A stretch of 64,000 nucleotides of DNA, from NCBI GenBank assembly GCA_016712265.1, contig JADJRJ010000028.1:372001-436000 (forward strand), in the 5' to 3' direction. Shown in pieces: positions 19,028 through 27,547 of the stretch; positions within the stretch are counted from its first letter, which is position 1; each line of letters starts with the position of its first letter. The notes beneath the pieces were generated by a model, which saw only the letters and a program-made list of their open reading frames with translations, ran no database searches and was not told the origin of the DNA. The position numbers were made by a program, and so were the translations under genes. The stretch comes from Gemmatimonadota bacterium (GTDB lineage Bacteria; Gemmatimonadota; Gemmatimonadetes; Gemmatimonadales; Gemmatimonadaceae).

Positions 19028-19276
19028 AGGCAACCTCCTCCCGGGCACGCCGGGGCTATCCCGGTAGCATCGCCCCGCCGGCCGGACCCCAGTGTCAGCG
19101 TCTACCCCACCACGTGTCGGGCGCTGACCGACGAATGCGCTTCCGCCGCGAAGCCAGTCCAATCGTGAGAAGACGCTAGCCGGGGGCGCGACCACGCCGC
19201 GAATCCGATGTTGGCTTGCGTCGGCTCGGGACGGGGGGGCAACGTGGTGGAGCCCAATCCAACCCGAAGGCCTCCC

Positions 19277-22200
19277 GTGCGCCATCGCTGCCTCCTCGCC
19301 CTCCTGGCCCTCTCGGCCCCCATCGCCGACGCCCAATCCGCGACGAAGTTCGTCCGGTATGCCCATGTGGCGAACGACGGCCGCATCGCCTTCACCTACG
19401 CGGACGACATCTGGCTCGCGGACGGGAATGGCGCCAACCCTCGGCGAGTGACGGCACACGTGGCCCGGGACTTCTCCCCCCGCTTCTCCCCCGACGGCCA
19501 GTGGATCGCCTTCACGTCGAATCGCGCGGGGAACAACGACGTCTATGTGATTCCGGCGGCGGGTGGGGAACCCAGGCAACTCACCTACCACTCGGGTGAT
19601 GACCAGGCGCTGTATTTCACGCCGGATGGTACCGCGATCATCATGACGTCGTCCCGCGGCACCCTGGCCTGGGGATCGCCGCTCTATCGCCTGCCACTCG
19701 ATGGGACGGTGCCGACGCCGATGGCGATGGACATCGGCCGGGCCGGGATGATCAAGCAGGACGCGACGGCGGTGGCCTTCAACCGCGTGTTGCCGACCTA
19801 CTGGCGCAAGGGCTACCGCGGCAACAATTCCGGCGACCTCGCCGTGCAGGACCTGCGCACGGGTGACATCCGCGAGATCACCGACACCGACCTGCAGCAG
19901 TACAAGGGACACGTGAACGACGTGCACCCGATGTGGGGCGCGGATGGCAAACTCTACTTTGCCTCCGAGCGTGACGGGACGTTCAACATCTGGCGCATAG
20001 ACCCGGCTGGGGGCAATGCCCAGCAGGTAACGAGACACAACGACGATGGGGTGCAGTTCCCGGCGATCTCGCCGGACGGCCGCCGCATCATCTATGAGAA
20101 CAACTTCGAGCTGTGGACCCTGGAGGTCGCCAGCGGACAGTCGCGCAAGGTGCCGATCACCCTGGCCTTCGACCCCAAGGAGAGCGACACGCAGGTCGTG
20201 ACGACGAACCACCGCGCCGAGGGCTTCTCGGTGGCACCAGATGGCACGGCCATGGCCGTGGACTTCCATGGCGAGATCGTCATCGTGCCGGTCGAGGCCG
20301 GGGTGGGAGACAAGTTGCAGCTGACGAACTCCCCGTGGCGCGAACGCTCCCAGGTGTACGCACCAAACGGCCGGCATCTGGCGTATGTCTCGGACGAGTC
20401 GGGCGAGGAGGAAGTGTGGGTGACGGAGATTGCCACCGGCACGAAGCGCAAGCTCACGACGCACGAGTCCGTAAAGGCGGAGCTAACCTGGGCGCCGAAC
20501 TCAGCGAAGGTCGCATACACCGCGGCCAATCGCCTCTTCGAGGTGGACGTGACCGGTGGCGCGGCGCGGGAGATCGCCTTCAACCAGGCGGGAGGATTCA
20601 GCAACGTGCAGTACGCCGCCGACGGGAGCTGGCTGGTCTACATCAAGCGTGATGATGACCAGCAGGCCGACGTGTTTGCCTACGACATCGCGGCGAAGCG
20701 CGAATACAATCTCACGCAGAATCCGTTCAACGAGGCGAACGCGGCCCTGACCCCCGATGGGCGCACGCTGGTGTTCACGTCGAATCGCGCGAACGGCGTG
20801 GTGCAGCTCTTTGCCGTCTCGCTCGCTCGGCTCACGGAGGACCCGAACGATCCGTTGGCGCGCGCCCGCCGTGCCGGAGCGACCACGCGCGACACCGCAG
20901 CGGCAACTGCCGCTGCTCTCCGTATAGACGTCGCGGGGATCGACCGGCGGGTGGTGCAGCTCACCCGCGGCGGGACGGCGGTCAGCGCGTTCTTCCTCTC
21001 GCGTGACGGGCGCACCGTGTACTTCTCCCAGGGTGCGGGCGGTGGCTTCGGGGGTGGTGGACAGCAGCCCGCAGCCGGCACCGACAATCCCGATGCCGGG
21101 CTGTATTCCGTCACCATCGACGGGCGCGACCGGCGACGGGTGGCGCAGGGTGTGTTCAGCCTGATGGTGCCGAGCACGGATCGTCGCACGGTGTTCTTCC
21201 GGAACACGCCGCGGGCCGAGGACGGGGAGGCGGCCGCCGGGTTCGAGGTGCATCGCTTCGCCATCGCCAACCCGCAGCGTCCCGAACGGGTGAACTTCAC
21301 TTTTCCGGTCCGTGTGGATCGGCGCGCTGAATGGAATCAGGTCTTCGAGGAGTCGTGGCGGGTGATGAAGTACCGCTTCTATGACGAGAAGATGCACGGC
21401 TACGACTGGAACGCGATTCGCGCGCGGTATCGGCCACTGCTGCCGTTCGTTGGGACGAACGAGGATCTGTACGACCTGACGAACGAGATGATCGGCGAGC
21501 TGAATGCGTCGCATACCGGGGTCAGCGGCCCGCCGACGCGTCCGATGCCGGCGACCTATCGAACGCGCTTCCTCGGCTTCGAGCTGGAGCCGGCGAACGG
21601 TCGGTATCGGGTGTCGCACATCTATCGGGACGGGCCGGCGGACAAGGAGTGGATCGACCTGGCCGTGGGCGACTACGTGCTGGCGGTGGATGGCACCGAG
21701 CTCAAGGCCGGGGACAACTACTGGAAGGTGTTGAGCACGACGATGAATGAGTGGATCCCCGTGCGTTATGCGAAGACGCCGGGCGGGGAGAATGCGAAGA
21801 GCGTGCGGATCGCGAGCGTTGCGTCACTCACCGACATCAAGTACGAGGAGTGGGTGGCGCGGAACCGGGACGAAGTGAAGGCGGCGACCAATGGGGACAT
21901 CGCCTATGTCCACATCCGTTCGATGAACCAGCCGTCGCTCGCCCGATTTCGCAATGAGATCGACCAGTACTCGAATGCCAAGGGGATCATTGTCGACATC
22001 CGGTACAACGGCGGGGGGAACATCGACCAGGAGTTGATCGACATCCTCGAGCGGCGGCCGTACCAGTTCTGGAACCAGCGCACCGGTGCGCGCACCTGGG
22101 GGCGACGCCCGCGGCAGGCGATCGCGGGGCCCAAGGTGATGTTGGTCAATCACCGGTCGGGGTCCGATTCCGAGGTGACGCCGATGGGCTTCCGGCAATT

Positions 22201-22492
22201 GGGGTTGGGCCGAATCGTCGGGAACCCGACCGCGGCAGCGGTGATCGCGACCGGGAGCTACCCGCTGCTCAACGGCGGGTCAATCCGCACGCCGGGGTCG
22301 CTCGTGATCACCTATGACCCGACCAAGCCCAACAATTACGGGGTGAACCTGGAGAACTATGGCGTGCCACCGGATGTGTGGGTGGAGAACACGCCCAATG
22401 AGGCGGCAAAGAAGGTTGACCGCGAACTCAAGGTGGCGATCGAGGAGGCGATGAAGATGCTGCGGGCGGCGACGCCACGGGTGTCGCAGTAG
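19277..22492 (+). CDS. Tricorn-like S41 family peptidase, secreted (second copy)
   Basis: 1071 residues from the GTG at 19277, which directly begins a signal peptide (RHRCLLALLALSAPIADAQ); an ATG at 19208 would add 23 residues with no features. The architecture is N-terminal TolB/PD40 propellers (about 30-640), a tricorn C1 helical region (WNQVFEESWRVMKYRFYDEK), a PDZ domain (DYVLAVDGTELKAGDNYWKV) and the S41 domain with IRYNGGGNIDQELID and nucleophile Ser963 in NHRSGSDSE. This is the same architecture as the gene at 10489-13782; the active-site sequences differ (NHRSGSDSE versus NEMAGSGGD), so they are separate subfamilies, not a recent duplication. Expected to degrade peptides in the periplasm. 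Confidence 0.88.
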   Translation: MRHRCLLALLALSAPIADAQSATKFVRYAHVANDGRIAFTYADDIWLADGNGANPRRVTAHVARDFSPRFSPDGQWIAFTSNRAGNNDVYVIPAAGGEPRQLTYHSGDDQALYFTPDGTAIIMTSSRGTLAWGSPLYRLPLDGTVPTPMAMDIGRAGMIKQDATAVAFNRVLPTYWRKGYRGNNSGDLAVQDLRTGDIREITDTDLQQYKGHVNDVHPMWGADGKLYFASERDGTFNIWRIDPAGGNAQQVTRHNDDGVQFPAISPDGRRIIYENNFELWTLEVASGQSRKVPITLAFDPKESDTQVVTTNHRAEGFSVAPDGTAMAVDFHGEIVIVPVEAGVGDKLQLTNSPWRERSQVYAPNGRHLAYVSDESGEEEVWVTEIATGTKRKLTTHESVKAELTWAPNSAKVAYTAANRLFEVDVTGGAAREIAFNQAGGFSNVQYAADGSWLVYIKRDDDQQADVFAYDIAAKREYNLTQNPFNEANAALTPDGRTLVFTSNRANGVVQLFAVSLARLTEDPNDPLARARRAGATTRDTAAATAAALRIDVAGIDRRVVQLTRGGTAVSAFFLSRDGRTVYFSQGAGGGFGGGGQQPAAGTDNPDAGLYSVTIDGRDRRRVAQGVFSLMVPSTDRRTVFFRNTPRAEDGEAAAGFEVHRFAIANPQRPERVNFTFPVRVDRRAEWNQVFEESWRVMKYRFYDEKMHGYDWNAIRARYRPLLPFVGTNEDLYDLTNEMIGELNASHTGVSGPPTRPMPATYRTRFLGFELEPANGRYRVSHIYRDGPADKEWIDLAVGDYVLAVDGTELKAGDNYWKVLSTTMNEWIPVRYAKTPGGENAKSVRIASVASLTDIKYEEWVARNRDEVKAATNGDIAYVHIRSMNQPSLARFRNEIDQYSNAKGIIVDIRYNGGGNIDQELIDILERRPYQFWNQRTGARTWGRRPRQAIAGPKVMLVNHRSGSDSEVTPMGFRQLGLGRIVGNPTAAAVIATGSYPLLNGGSIRTPGSLVITYDPTKPNNYGVNLENYGVPPDVWVENTPNEAAKKVDRELKVAIEEAMKMLRAATPRVSQ

Positions 22493-22574
22493 CATGAGGA
22501 GTTGCCCGTGGTAGGTTTGAGGAGCCCAGCATCCTGATTGATCGTTCCGTGCACGCCAACATTGGAGTGGCCCC

Positions 22575-23033
22575 ATGGCTATCTCACTGACCGTCAACGG
22601 ATCCCGTCGGAGCTTCGACGGCGATCCCACCATGCCCCTCCTCTGGTACCTGCGCGACGAACTCGCGCTCACCGGGACCAAGTACGGGTGCGGCATCGCC
22701 CAGTGCGGCGCCTGCACGGTGCACGTGGCGGGGCGCCCCGCCCGATCGTGCCAGCTGCGGATGGCCGACCTGCAAGGGGCGACGGTCCTGACGATCGAGG
22801 CGCTGGACCCCGCGGGTGAACATCCGCTGCAGGTGGCGTGGCGCGAAATCGACGTTCCGCAGTGCGGCTTTTGCCAGGCCGGACAGATCATGCAAGCAGC
22901 GAGCCTGCTCGCTACACGCAAGAACCCGACGGACGCGGAGATCGACACCGCCATGAACGGCCATATCTGTCGCTGCGGGACCTATCCTCGCATCCGGCAA
23001 GCCATCAAGGCGGCCGCGGAGAAGAACGCATGA
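22575..23033 (+). CDS. (2Fe-2S)-binding subunit of a molybdenum hydroxylase (IorA type)
   Basis: 152 residues. It has the plant-type [2Fe-2S] ferredoxin cysteines C39, C44, C47 and C59, and the second all-helical cluster with C97-G-F-C100 and C132-R-C134, the standard pattern of xanthine-dehydrogenase-family small subunits. It carries electrons from the molybdopterin subunit encoded next to it, whose start overlaps its stop by 4 nt. Two-subunit enzymes without an FAD subunit are typical of isoquinoline 1-oxidoreductase and aldehyde-type periplasmic hydroxylases. A good purine-rich ribosome site precedes the ATG at 22575. Confidence 0.9.
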   Translation: MAISLTVNGSRRSFDGDPTMPLLWYLRDELALTGTKYGCGIAQCGACTVHVAGRPARSCQLRMADLQGATVLTIEALDPAGEHPLQVAWREIDVPQCGFCQAGQIMQAASLLATRKNPTDAEIDTAMNGHICRCGTYPRIRQAIKAAAEKNA

Positions 23034-25372
23034 GCACCCCCTCCTTTCTTCCGTGGGGCGCGACCCCTTCGCCGGTCGCGGGTGATTCCACCGTGGATGC
23101 GGGCCGCCGCACCGCCCTCAAGCTGCTGGGCCTTGGCGGTCTCGTCTTCGTCGCCGGCCCCGGCGGACTGCGTCGACTCGACACCGTGGGGGCGCTCGAC
23201 ACCTCCGCGGACCCGTGGGACGCACACGTCTACGTCCGACTCGCGGACGATGGCACCGTGACCCTCACCTGTCACCGATCGGAGATGGGGCAGGGGATCC
23301 GCACGACAATGCCGATGATCATCGCCGACGAGATGGAGGCGGACTGGGCGAAATGCCGAGTGGAGCAGGCGCAGGGCGATGCGAAATACGGGTCGCAGAA
23401 CACGGATGGCTCAACGAGCATCCGGGACTTCCTGTTCAAGTATCGCGAGGCCGGGGCGACGGTCCGGGCACTGCTCGAGGATGCGGCGGCGAAGGAATGG
23501 GGCGTCGCCGCGAGCGAGGTGGCTGCGCAGAACGGCGCCGTGGTGCACCGCGCGTCGGGGCGCAGCAAGTCGTTTGGCTCCCTGGTGGCCACCGCGCGCA
23601 CGCTGCCGATGCCCGCGAAGGAGAGCGTGCGGGTGAAGGCACCGGCCGAGCGGCGCTGGCAGGGCAAGAAGATGCCTGGGATCGACCTGGTCGCGATGAC
23701 GACGGGCACCGCCAAATACGGCGCGGATGTGATCTTGCCGGGAATGAAAGTGGCCGTGGTCGCTCGGCCGCCGATCTGGGGCGACACGGTGGCGACGGTA
23801 GACGACACCGCCGCCCTCAAGGTGCCGGGGGTGGAGCGGGTGGTGCGCATCCCCAACTCACCGATGCCGGCGACTTTCCTGCCGACGGGCGGGGTCGCGG
23901 TGATCGCGAAGAACACCTGGGCCGCGATCCGCGGGCGCGACGCCCTCAAGGTCACCTGGACGAGCGGGGCGAACGCGGCCTACGACTCAAAGGCCTACAA
24001 GGCCACCCTGCAAGCCAGCGTGTTGCAGCCGGGCAAGCCGGGGCGAAAGGAAGGCGATGTCGCCGCCGCGCTGGGCCGTGCGACGCGGAAGGTGACGGCC
24101 AACTATTACATGCCGCACCTGTCGCATGCACAGATGGAGCCGGTCGCCGCCATTGCCAACGTTGCCAACGGCAAGGTGGAAGTGTGGGCCCCGGTCCAGA
24201 GCCCAATGGACGCCCGGACGACCCTGGCCGCCTTCCTCAAGGTGGACGTGGCGAATGTCGCCGTGAACGTCACCCTGCTTGGCGGGGCCTTTGGCCGGAA
24301 GTCCAAGCCGGACTTCGCCTGTGAGGCCGCCTTCCTGTCGCGCGAGGTCGGGGCGCCAGTGCGGGTGCAGTGGACGCGCGAGGACGACCTGAAGAACTCG
24401 TATTACCACTCGGTGGCCGCGCACCACCTGGAAGCCGGGCTCGATGCGAATGGCAAGGTGACGGCCTGGCTGCATCGGTCGGCGTACCCGTCGATCAGCT
24501 CGACCTTTGCGCCGGACGTGCCTGGGCCAACGCCCGATGAGTTGATCAATGGCGCGTCGGACCTTCCCTGGGAGATCCCGAACGTGAGTGTCGAGGTCTG
24601 TCCGGCGCGTGCCCACACCCGCATCGGCTGGTTCCGCTCGGTGAACGCGATTCACCATGGGTTTGCCATCGGATCGTTTGTCGACGAGCTGGCCCGTGCG
24701 ACGGGGAAGGACACCGGACAGTTTCTTCTCGACCTGATCGGCTCTGATCGGCAGGTGGACCTGTCGAAGGGGGCATTGGTGGGCGCACCGGAGAACTACT
24801 ACGGTGCCGCCTGGACCGACTACCCGCTCGATACGGCGAGGGCGAAGAACGTGCTACGCCTTGCGATGCAGCGTTCCAACTGGGGCGAGAAGCTGCCGCG
24901 CGGACGTGGGCGCGGCATCGCCGTGCACCGTTCCTTCCTGTCGTATGTCGCGATGGTCGTCGAGGTGGAGGTGCTCGCCGACGGCACCGTGAACGTCCCC
25001 AAGGCATGGGCGGTGGTGGACGCCGGGTTCGTCGCCAATCCCGATCGGGCGAAGTCGCAGATGGAAGGCGCCATCATCATGGCGATGAGCAACGTGCTCC
25101 ACAGCGAGATCTCCTACGCGCAGGGCAAGGTCGTGCAGTCGAACTACCGCGACTACCAGGTGGCGCGCATGCGCGCGGCGCCGCGTACGGTGGACGTGCA
25201 TGTCGTCGAGAGCGAGGGACTCCCCGGGGGCATCGGGGAACCGGGAGTGCCGCCGGCGTGCGGTGCGATCGCCAACGCGATCTTTGCGGCGACCGGTACG
25301 CGGGTGCGGGAACTCCCGGTCGCGCGGCAGCTCGCGGGCTGGTCGACGCGGGCGACGGAAGACGGGGCGTAG
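23030..25372 (+). CDS. Molybdopterin-binding subunit, xanthine dehydrogenase family (IorB type), Tat-exported
   Basis: 780 residues starting at the ATG that overlaps the iron-sulfur gene stop. Residues about 24-45 form a Tat-like signal (AGRRTALKLLGLGGLVFVAGP), so the holoenzyme is probably carried to the periplasm with the small subunit. Mo-cofactor segments include CHRSEMGQGIRTTMPMI, SHAQMEPVAAIA, GGAFGRKSKPDFACEAA and a C-terminal GGIGEPGVPP whose Glu is the catalytic general base of the family. It hydroxylates an N-heteroaromatic or aldehyde at an activated carbon. The electron acceptor is not encoded nearby; quinone or a cytochrome is likely. Confidence 0.88.
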   Translation: MSTPSFLPWGATPSPVAGDSTVDAGRRTALKLLGLGGLVFVAGPGGLRRLDTVGALDTSADPWDAHVYVRLADDGTVTLTCHRSEMGQGIRTTMPMIIADEMEADWAKCRVEQAQGDAKYGSQNTDGSTSIRDFLFKYREAGATVRALLEDAAAKEWGVAASEVAAQNGAVVHRASGRSKSFGSLVATARTLPMPAKESVRVKAPAERRWQGKKMPGIDLVAMTTGTAKYGADVILPGMKVAVVARPPIWGDTVATVDDTAALKVPGVERVVRIPNSPMPATFLPTGGVAVIAKNTWAAIRGRDALKVTWTSGANAAYDSKAYKATLQASVLQPGKPGRKEGDVAAALGRATRKVTANYYMPHLSHAQMEPVAAIANVANGKVEVWAPVQSPMDARTTLAAFLKVDVANVAVNVTLLGGAFGRKSKPDFACEAAFLSREVGAPVRVQWTREDDLKNSYYHSVAAHHLEAGLDANGKVTAWLHRSAYPSISSTFAPDVPGPTPDELINGASDLPWEIPNVSVEVCPARAHTRIGWFRSVNAIHHGFAIGSFVDELARATGKDTGQFLLDLIGSDRQVDLSKGALVGAPENYYGAAWTDYPLDTARAKNVLRLAMQRSNWGEKLPRGRGRGIAVHRSFLSYVAMVVEVEVLADGTVNVPKAWAVVDAGFVANPDRAKSQMEGAIIMAMSNVLHSEISYAQGKVVQSNYRDYQVARMRAAPRTVDVHVVESEGLPGGIGEPGVPPACGAIANAIFAATGTRVRELPVARQLAGWSTRATEDGA

Positions 25373-25704
25373 TGCGACGCGTCATGCGCATCGTGTGGCG
25401 CTGGAGCGGTGAGCCACGAGGGGGCTGGCACCAAGACCAGACGCGCGACGAGCGTGAGCGGGTCCCGCCGGTCCCAGACGGTAAGTGCGCTGCCCGCCAC
25501 GCACCGCCCATTCGCCCAAGAAGCCATTCAGGCGGCAAAGGCCAATCACCAACGTTCACCTGAAGGCGGGGGGGGGGGGGGGGGGCGGGGGGGGGGGGAC
25601 GCGGCGTTTCCGCCCGGTGGAACGCCACTATTGGCGGGCCATCCCCGTCTTGCGCAGTGCGGGCCGTGGGGGCACAATGGCCGCGCTCCTACCACCCGTC
25701 CTCC
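25373..25704. other. Non-coding stretch with extreme poly-G tract
   Basis: This 332-nt gap separates the molybdopterin subunit from the D-aminoacylase. No gene could be supported. Its outstanding content is 18 G, one C and 12 G at 25568-25598. The rest is ordinary GC-rich sequence with no recognised promoter or hairpin that I can defend. Confidence 0.6.
25568..25598. repeat. Homopolymer tract G18-C-G12
   Basis: Eighteen consecutive G (25568-25585), a single C, then twelve G (25587-25598) on the given strand. Such a tract can form a G-quadruplex and is prone to slippage and sequencing error, so its true length is uncertain. It lies about 107 nt upstream of the D-aminoacylase start. Confidence 0.85.
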
Positions 25705-27348
25705 ATGAGTGACCGTTCCCCGACTCGGCGTGACTTCCTGGCCGCTGGCTCCGCCGCGGCCGTCGGGACGGTGCTGGGCGCAACCGCCATCGTGGCACAA
25801 CCGGCGGCGTTTGATCTGGTCATCCGGGGCGGGAACGTCTTCGATGGGATGGGCAATGACCCGCGGGAACTCGACCTCGGGATTCGGGCGGGTCGGATCG
25901 TGGCCCTTCAGCGTCGACTCGGCGGTCGGGCGCGCGACGAGGTTGATGCCCGCGGCCTCGCCGTGGCTCCCGGCTTCGTCGACATCCACTCCCATGGGGA
26001 TGGCACGCTGGCCGAGGACCCACGGGCGGAGTCGGTGATCCGCCAGGGAATCACGACCATCATCGTCGGCCAGGACGGAAGCTCACGTGGGCGGGATCCC
26101 GGGGACGTGGCCGTGTGGCGTCGCACGACCGCGGCGCTCAAGCCGTCGTGCAACGTGGCGACGATGGTCGGCCTGGGGAGCGTGCGCGGCGCGGTCGTGG
26201 GTGATGACGACCGGCCGGCGACACCCGCCGAGCTGCAGCGCATGGTTGGTATGGTGCGCCGCGCGTTGCAGGAAGGGGCGGTGGGTGCGTCGTCCGGGCT
26301 GGAATACACGCCGGGCGCATTTGCCTCCGAGGCCGAACTGATTGCGCTCTGCCGGCCGCTGGCCGCCCGCGGCCTGGTCTACGCGACGCACATGCGCAAC
26401 GAGGACGACCGCCTGCTCGACTCCATTCGCGAGTCGATCGCTGTCGCGCGCGGGGCCAGGTGCGGGCTGCAGGTCTCACACCTCAAGACACAGGGGCCGC
26501 GCAACTGGGCCAAGCTCGATGAGGTCTTCGCGCTCGTCGACGAAGTCAAGCGCGCGGGGATGGACATCGCCTTCGATCGGTACCCCTGGATCGCCTACCA
26601 GACCGGACTGACGAACCTCTTTCCCGTGTGGAGTCGCGACGGTGGCACGGAGGCGTTCCTCAAGCGACTCGACGATCCGTCGACCGGTGCGCGGATCAAG
26701 CAGGAGGCCCTGGCGAAGGTCGATCTCATCGGCGGGTGGGACAACGTGATGGTCGCGTCGGTACGGGACGCGTCGGATCGAGCGGCCGAGGGCAAGCGCA
26801 TGGGGCAGTATGCGGCGGCGCGGGGGGGTGATCCGTACGATGTCACCGTCGCGATGCTCAAACGGAACGCGGGGAGCGTCGGGATGGTCGGCTTTGCGAT
26901 GAGCGAGGAGAACCTCGACCGGATCCTGGCTCACCCGTTAGGCATGGTCTGCTCCGACGGCGGGGCCTACGCCATCGACGGTCCCACGCGGCGCGGGAGC
27001 CCGCACCCGCGCGGGGGCGGATCGTTTCCGCGCGTCATCGCCACGTACGTCCGCGAGCGGAAGGCACTGACGCTCCGGCAGGCACTCCAGAAGATGACCG
27101 CATTCCCTGCCGCGCGCGTTCGCCTGGCAGATCGCGGACGGATCGCGACCGGGATGGCGGCGGACGTGGTCGTCTTCGACGCCGAGTCGGTGGCGGATCG
27201 CGCCACGTATGAGCAGCCCTTCCAGTATCCGGTGGGGATCGCGCTGGTGGTGGTGAACGGCAAGGTCGCGCTGCGCGGTGGGGAGCGCGAAGGGGTGGGG
27301 GCGGGGCGAGTGTTGGCGTCGGTGGGCGGCGCAAAGGAAACAACGTGA
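25705..27348 (+). CDS. D-aminoacylase/N-acyl-D-amino-acid deacylase family amidohydrolase, Tat-exported
   Basis: 547 residues. The ATG at 25705 starts a twin-arginine signal (SPTRRDFLAAGSAAAVGTVLG). The amidohydrolase body opens with the small beta-domain (FDLVIRGGNVFDGMG), then the metal motif GFVDIHSHGDG and the conserved VIRQGITTIIVGQDGSS. Later segments fit the family: HLKTQGPRNWAKLDE, SDGGAYAIDGP and PHPRGGGSFPRVIATYVRERKALTLRQALQKMTAFPA split over two helices, and TGMAADVVVFD near the end. It removes acyl groups from N-acyl-D-amino acids or cleaves related amides in the periplasm. Its stop codon lies within a dispersed repeat element that continues into the intergenic region. Confidence 0.85.
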   Translation: MSDRSPTRRDFLAAGSAAAVGTVLGATAIVAQPAAFDLVIRGGNVFDGMGNDPRELDLGIRAGRIVALQRRLGGRARDEVDARGLAVAPGFVDIHSHGDGTLAEDPRAESVIRQGITTIIVGQDGSSRGRDPGDVAVWRRTTAALKPSCNVATMVGLGSVRGAVVGDDDRPATPAELQRMVGMVRRALQEGAVGASSGLEYTPGAFASEAELIALCRPLAARGLVYATHMRNEDDRLLDSIRESIAVARGARCGLQVSHLKTQGPRNWAKLDEVFALVDEVKRAGMDIAFDRYPWIAYQTGLTNLFPVWSRDGGTEAFLKRLDDPSTGARIKQEALAKVDLIGGWDNVMVASVRDASDRAAEGKRMGQYAAARGGDPYDVTVAMLKRNAGSVGMVGFAMSEENLDRILAHPLGMVCSDGGAYAIDGPTRRGSPHPRGGGSFPRVIATYVRERKALTLRQALQKMTAFPAARVRLADRGRIATGMAADVVVFDAESVADRATYEQPFQYPVGIALVVVNGKVALRGGEREGVGAGRVLASVGGAKETT

Positions 27349-27390
27349 AGCACGGGCAGCACGAGACGGGAGCAGCACGGGAAGCACGGC
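27344..27390 (+). repeat. Dispersed GCACGAGC/GCACGGGC repeat, copy A
   Basis: The 22 nt at 27344-27365 are identical to the reverse complement of 57113-57134, and the unit AGCACGGG recurs to 27390. The copy begins inside the stop codon of the D-aminoacylase and runs into the spacer before the propeller-amidohydrolase. See the finding on the repeat family. Confidence 0.75.
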
Positions 27391-27547
27391 GGCGCGGGGG
27401 TCCGATCCCGCGACCCGTGGGGACCCTGTGCCTTCTGTGTCGCATCTGCGCCAGCGCACGGTCTCGCCGGGCGTCCACGCACGGAGTCGTTAGTGCCTAT
27501 GTCCGTCATGCAGTCGAAGTCATACAACGTGTACCGCACCTGATCCC

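Noticed and set aside
17867..20464. An 865-residue version of the polyphosphate kinase beginning far upstream
   Set aside because: The added 479 codons are antisense to the S41 peptidase and have no PPK2 features; the GTG at 19027 has a strong ribosome site.
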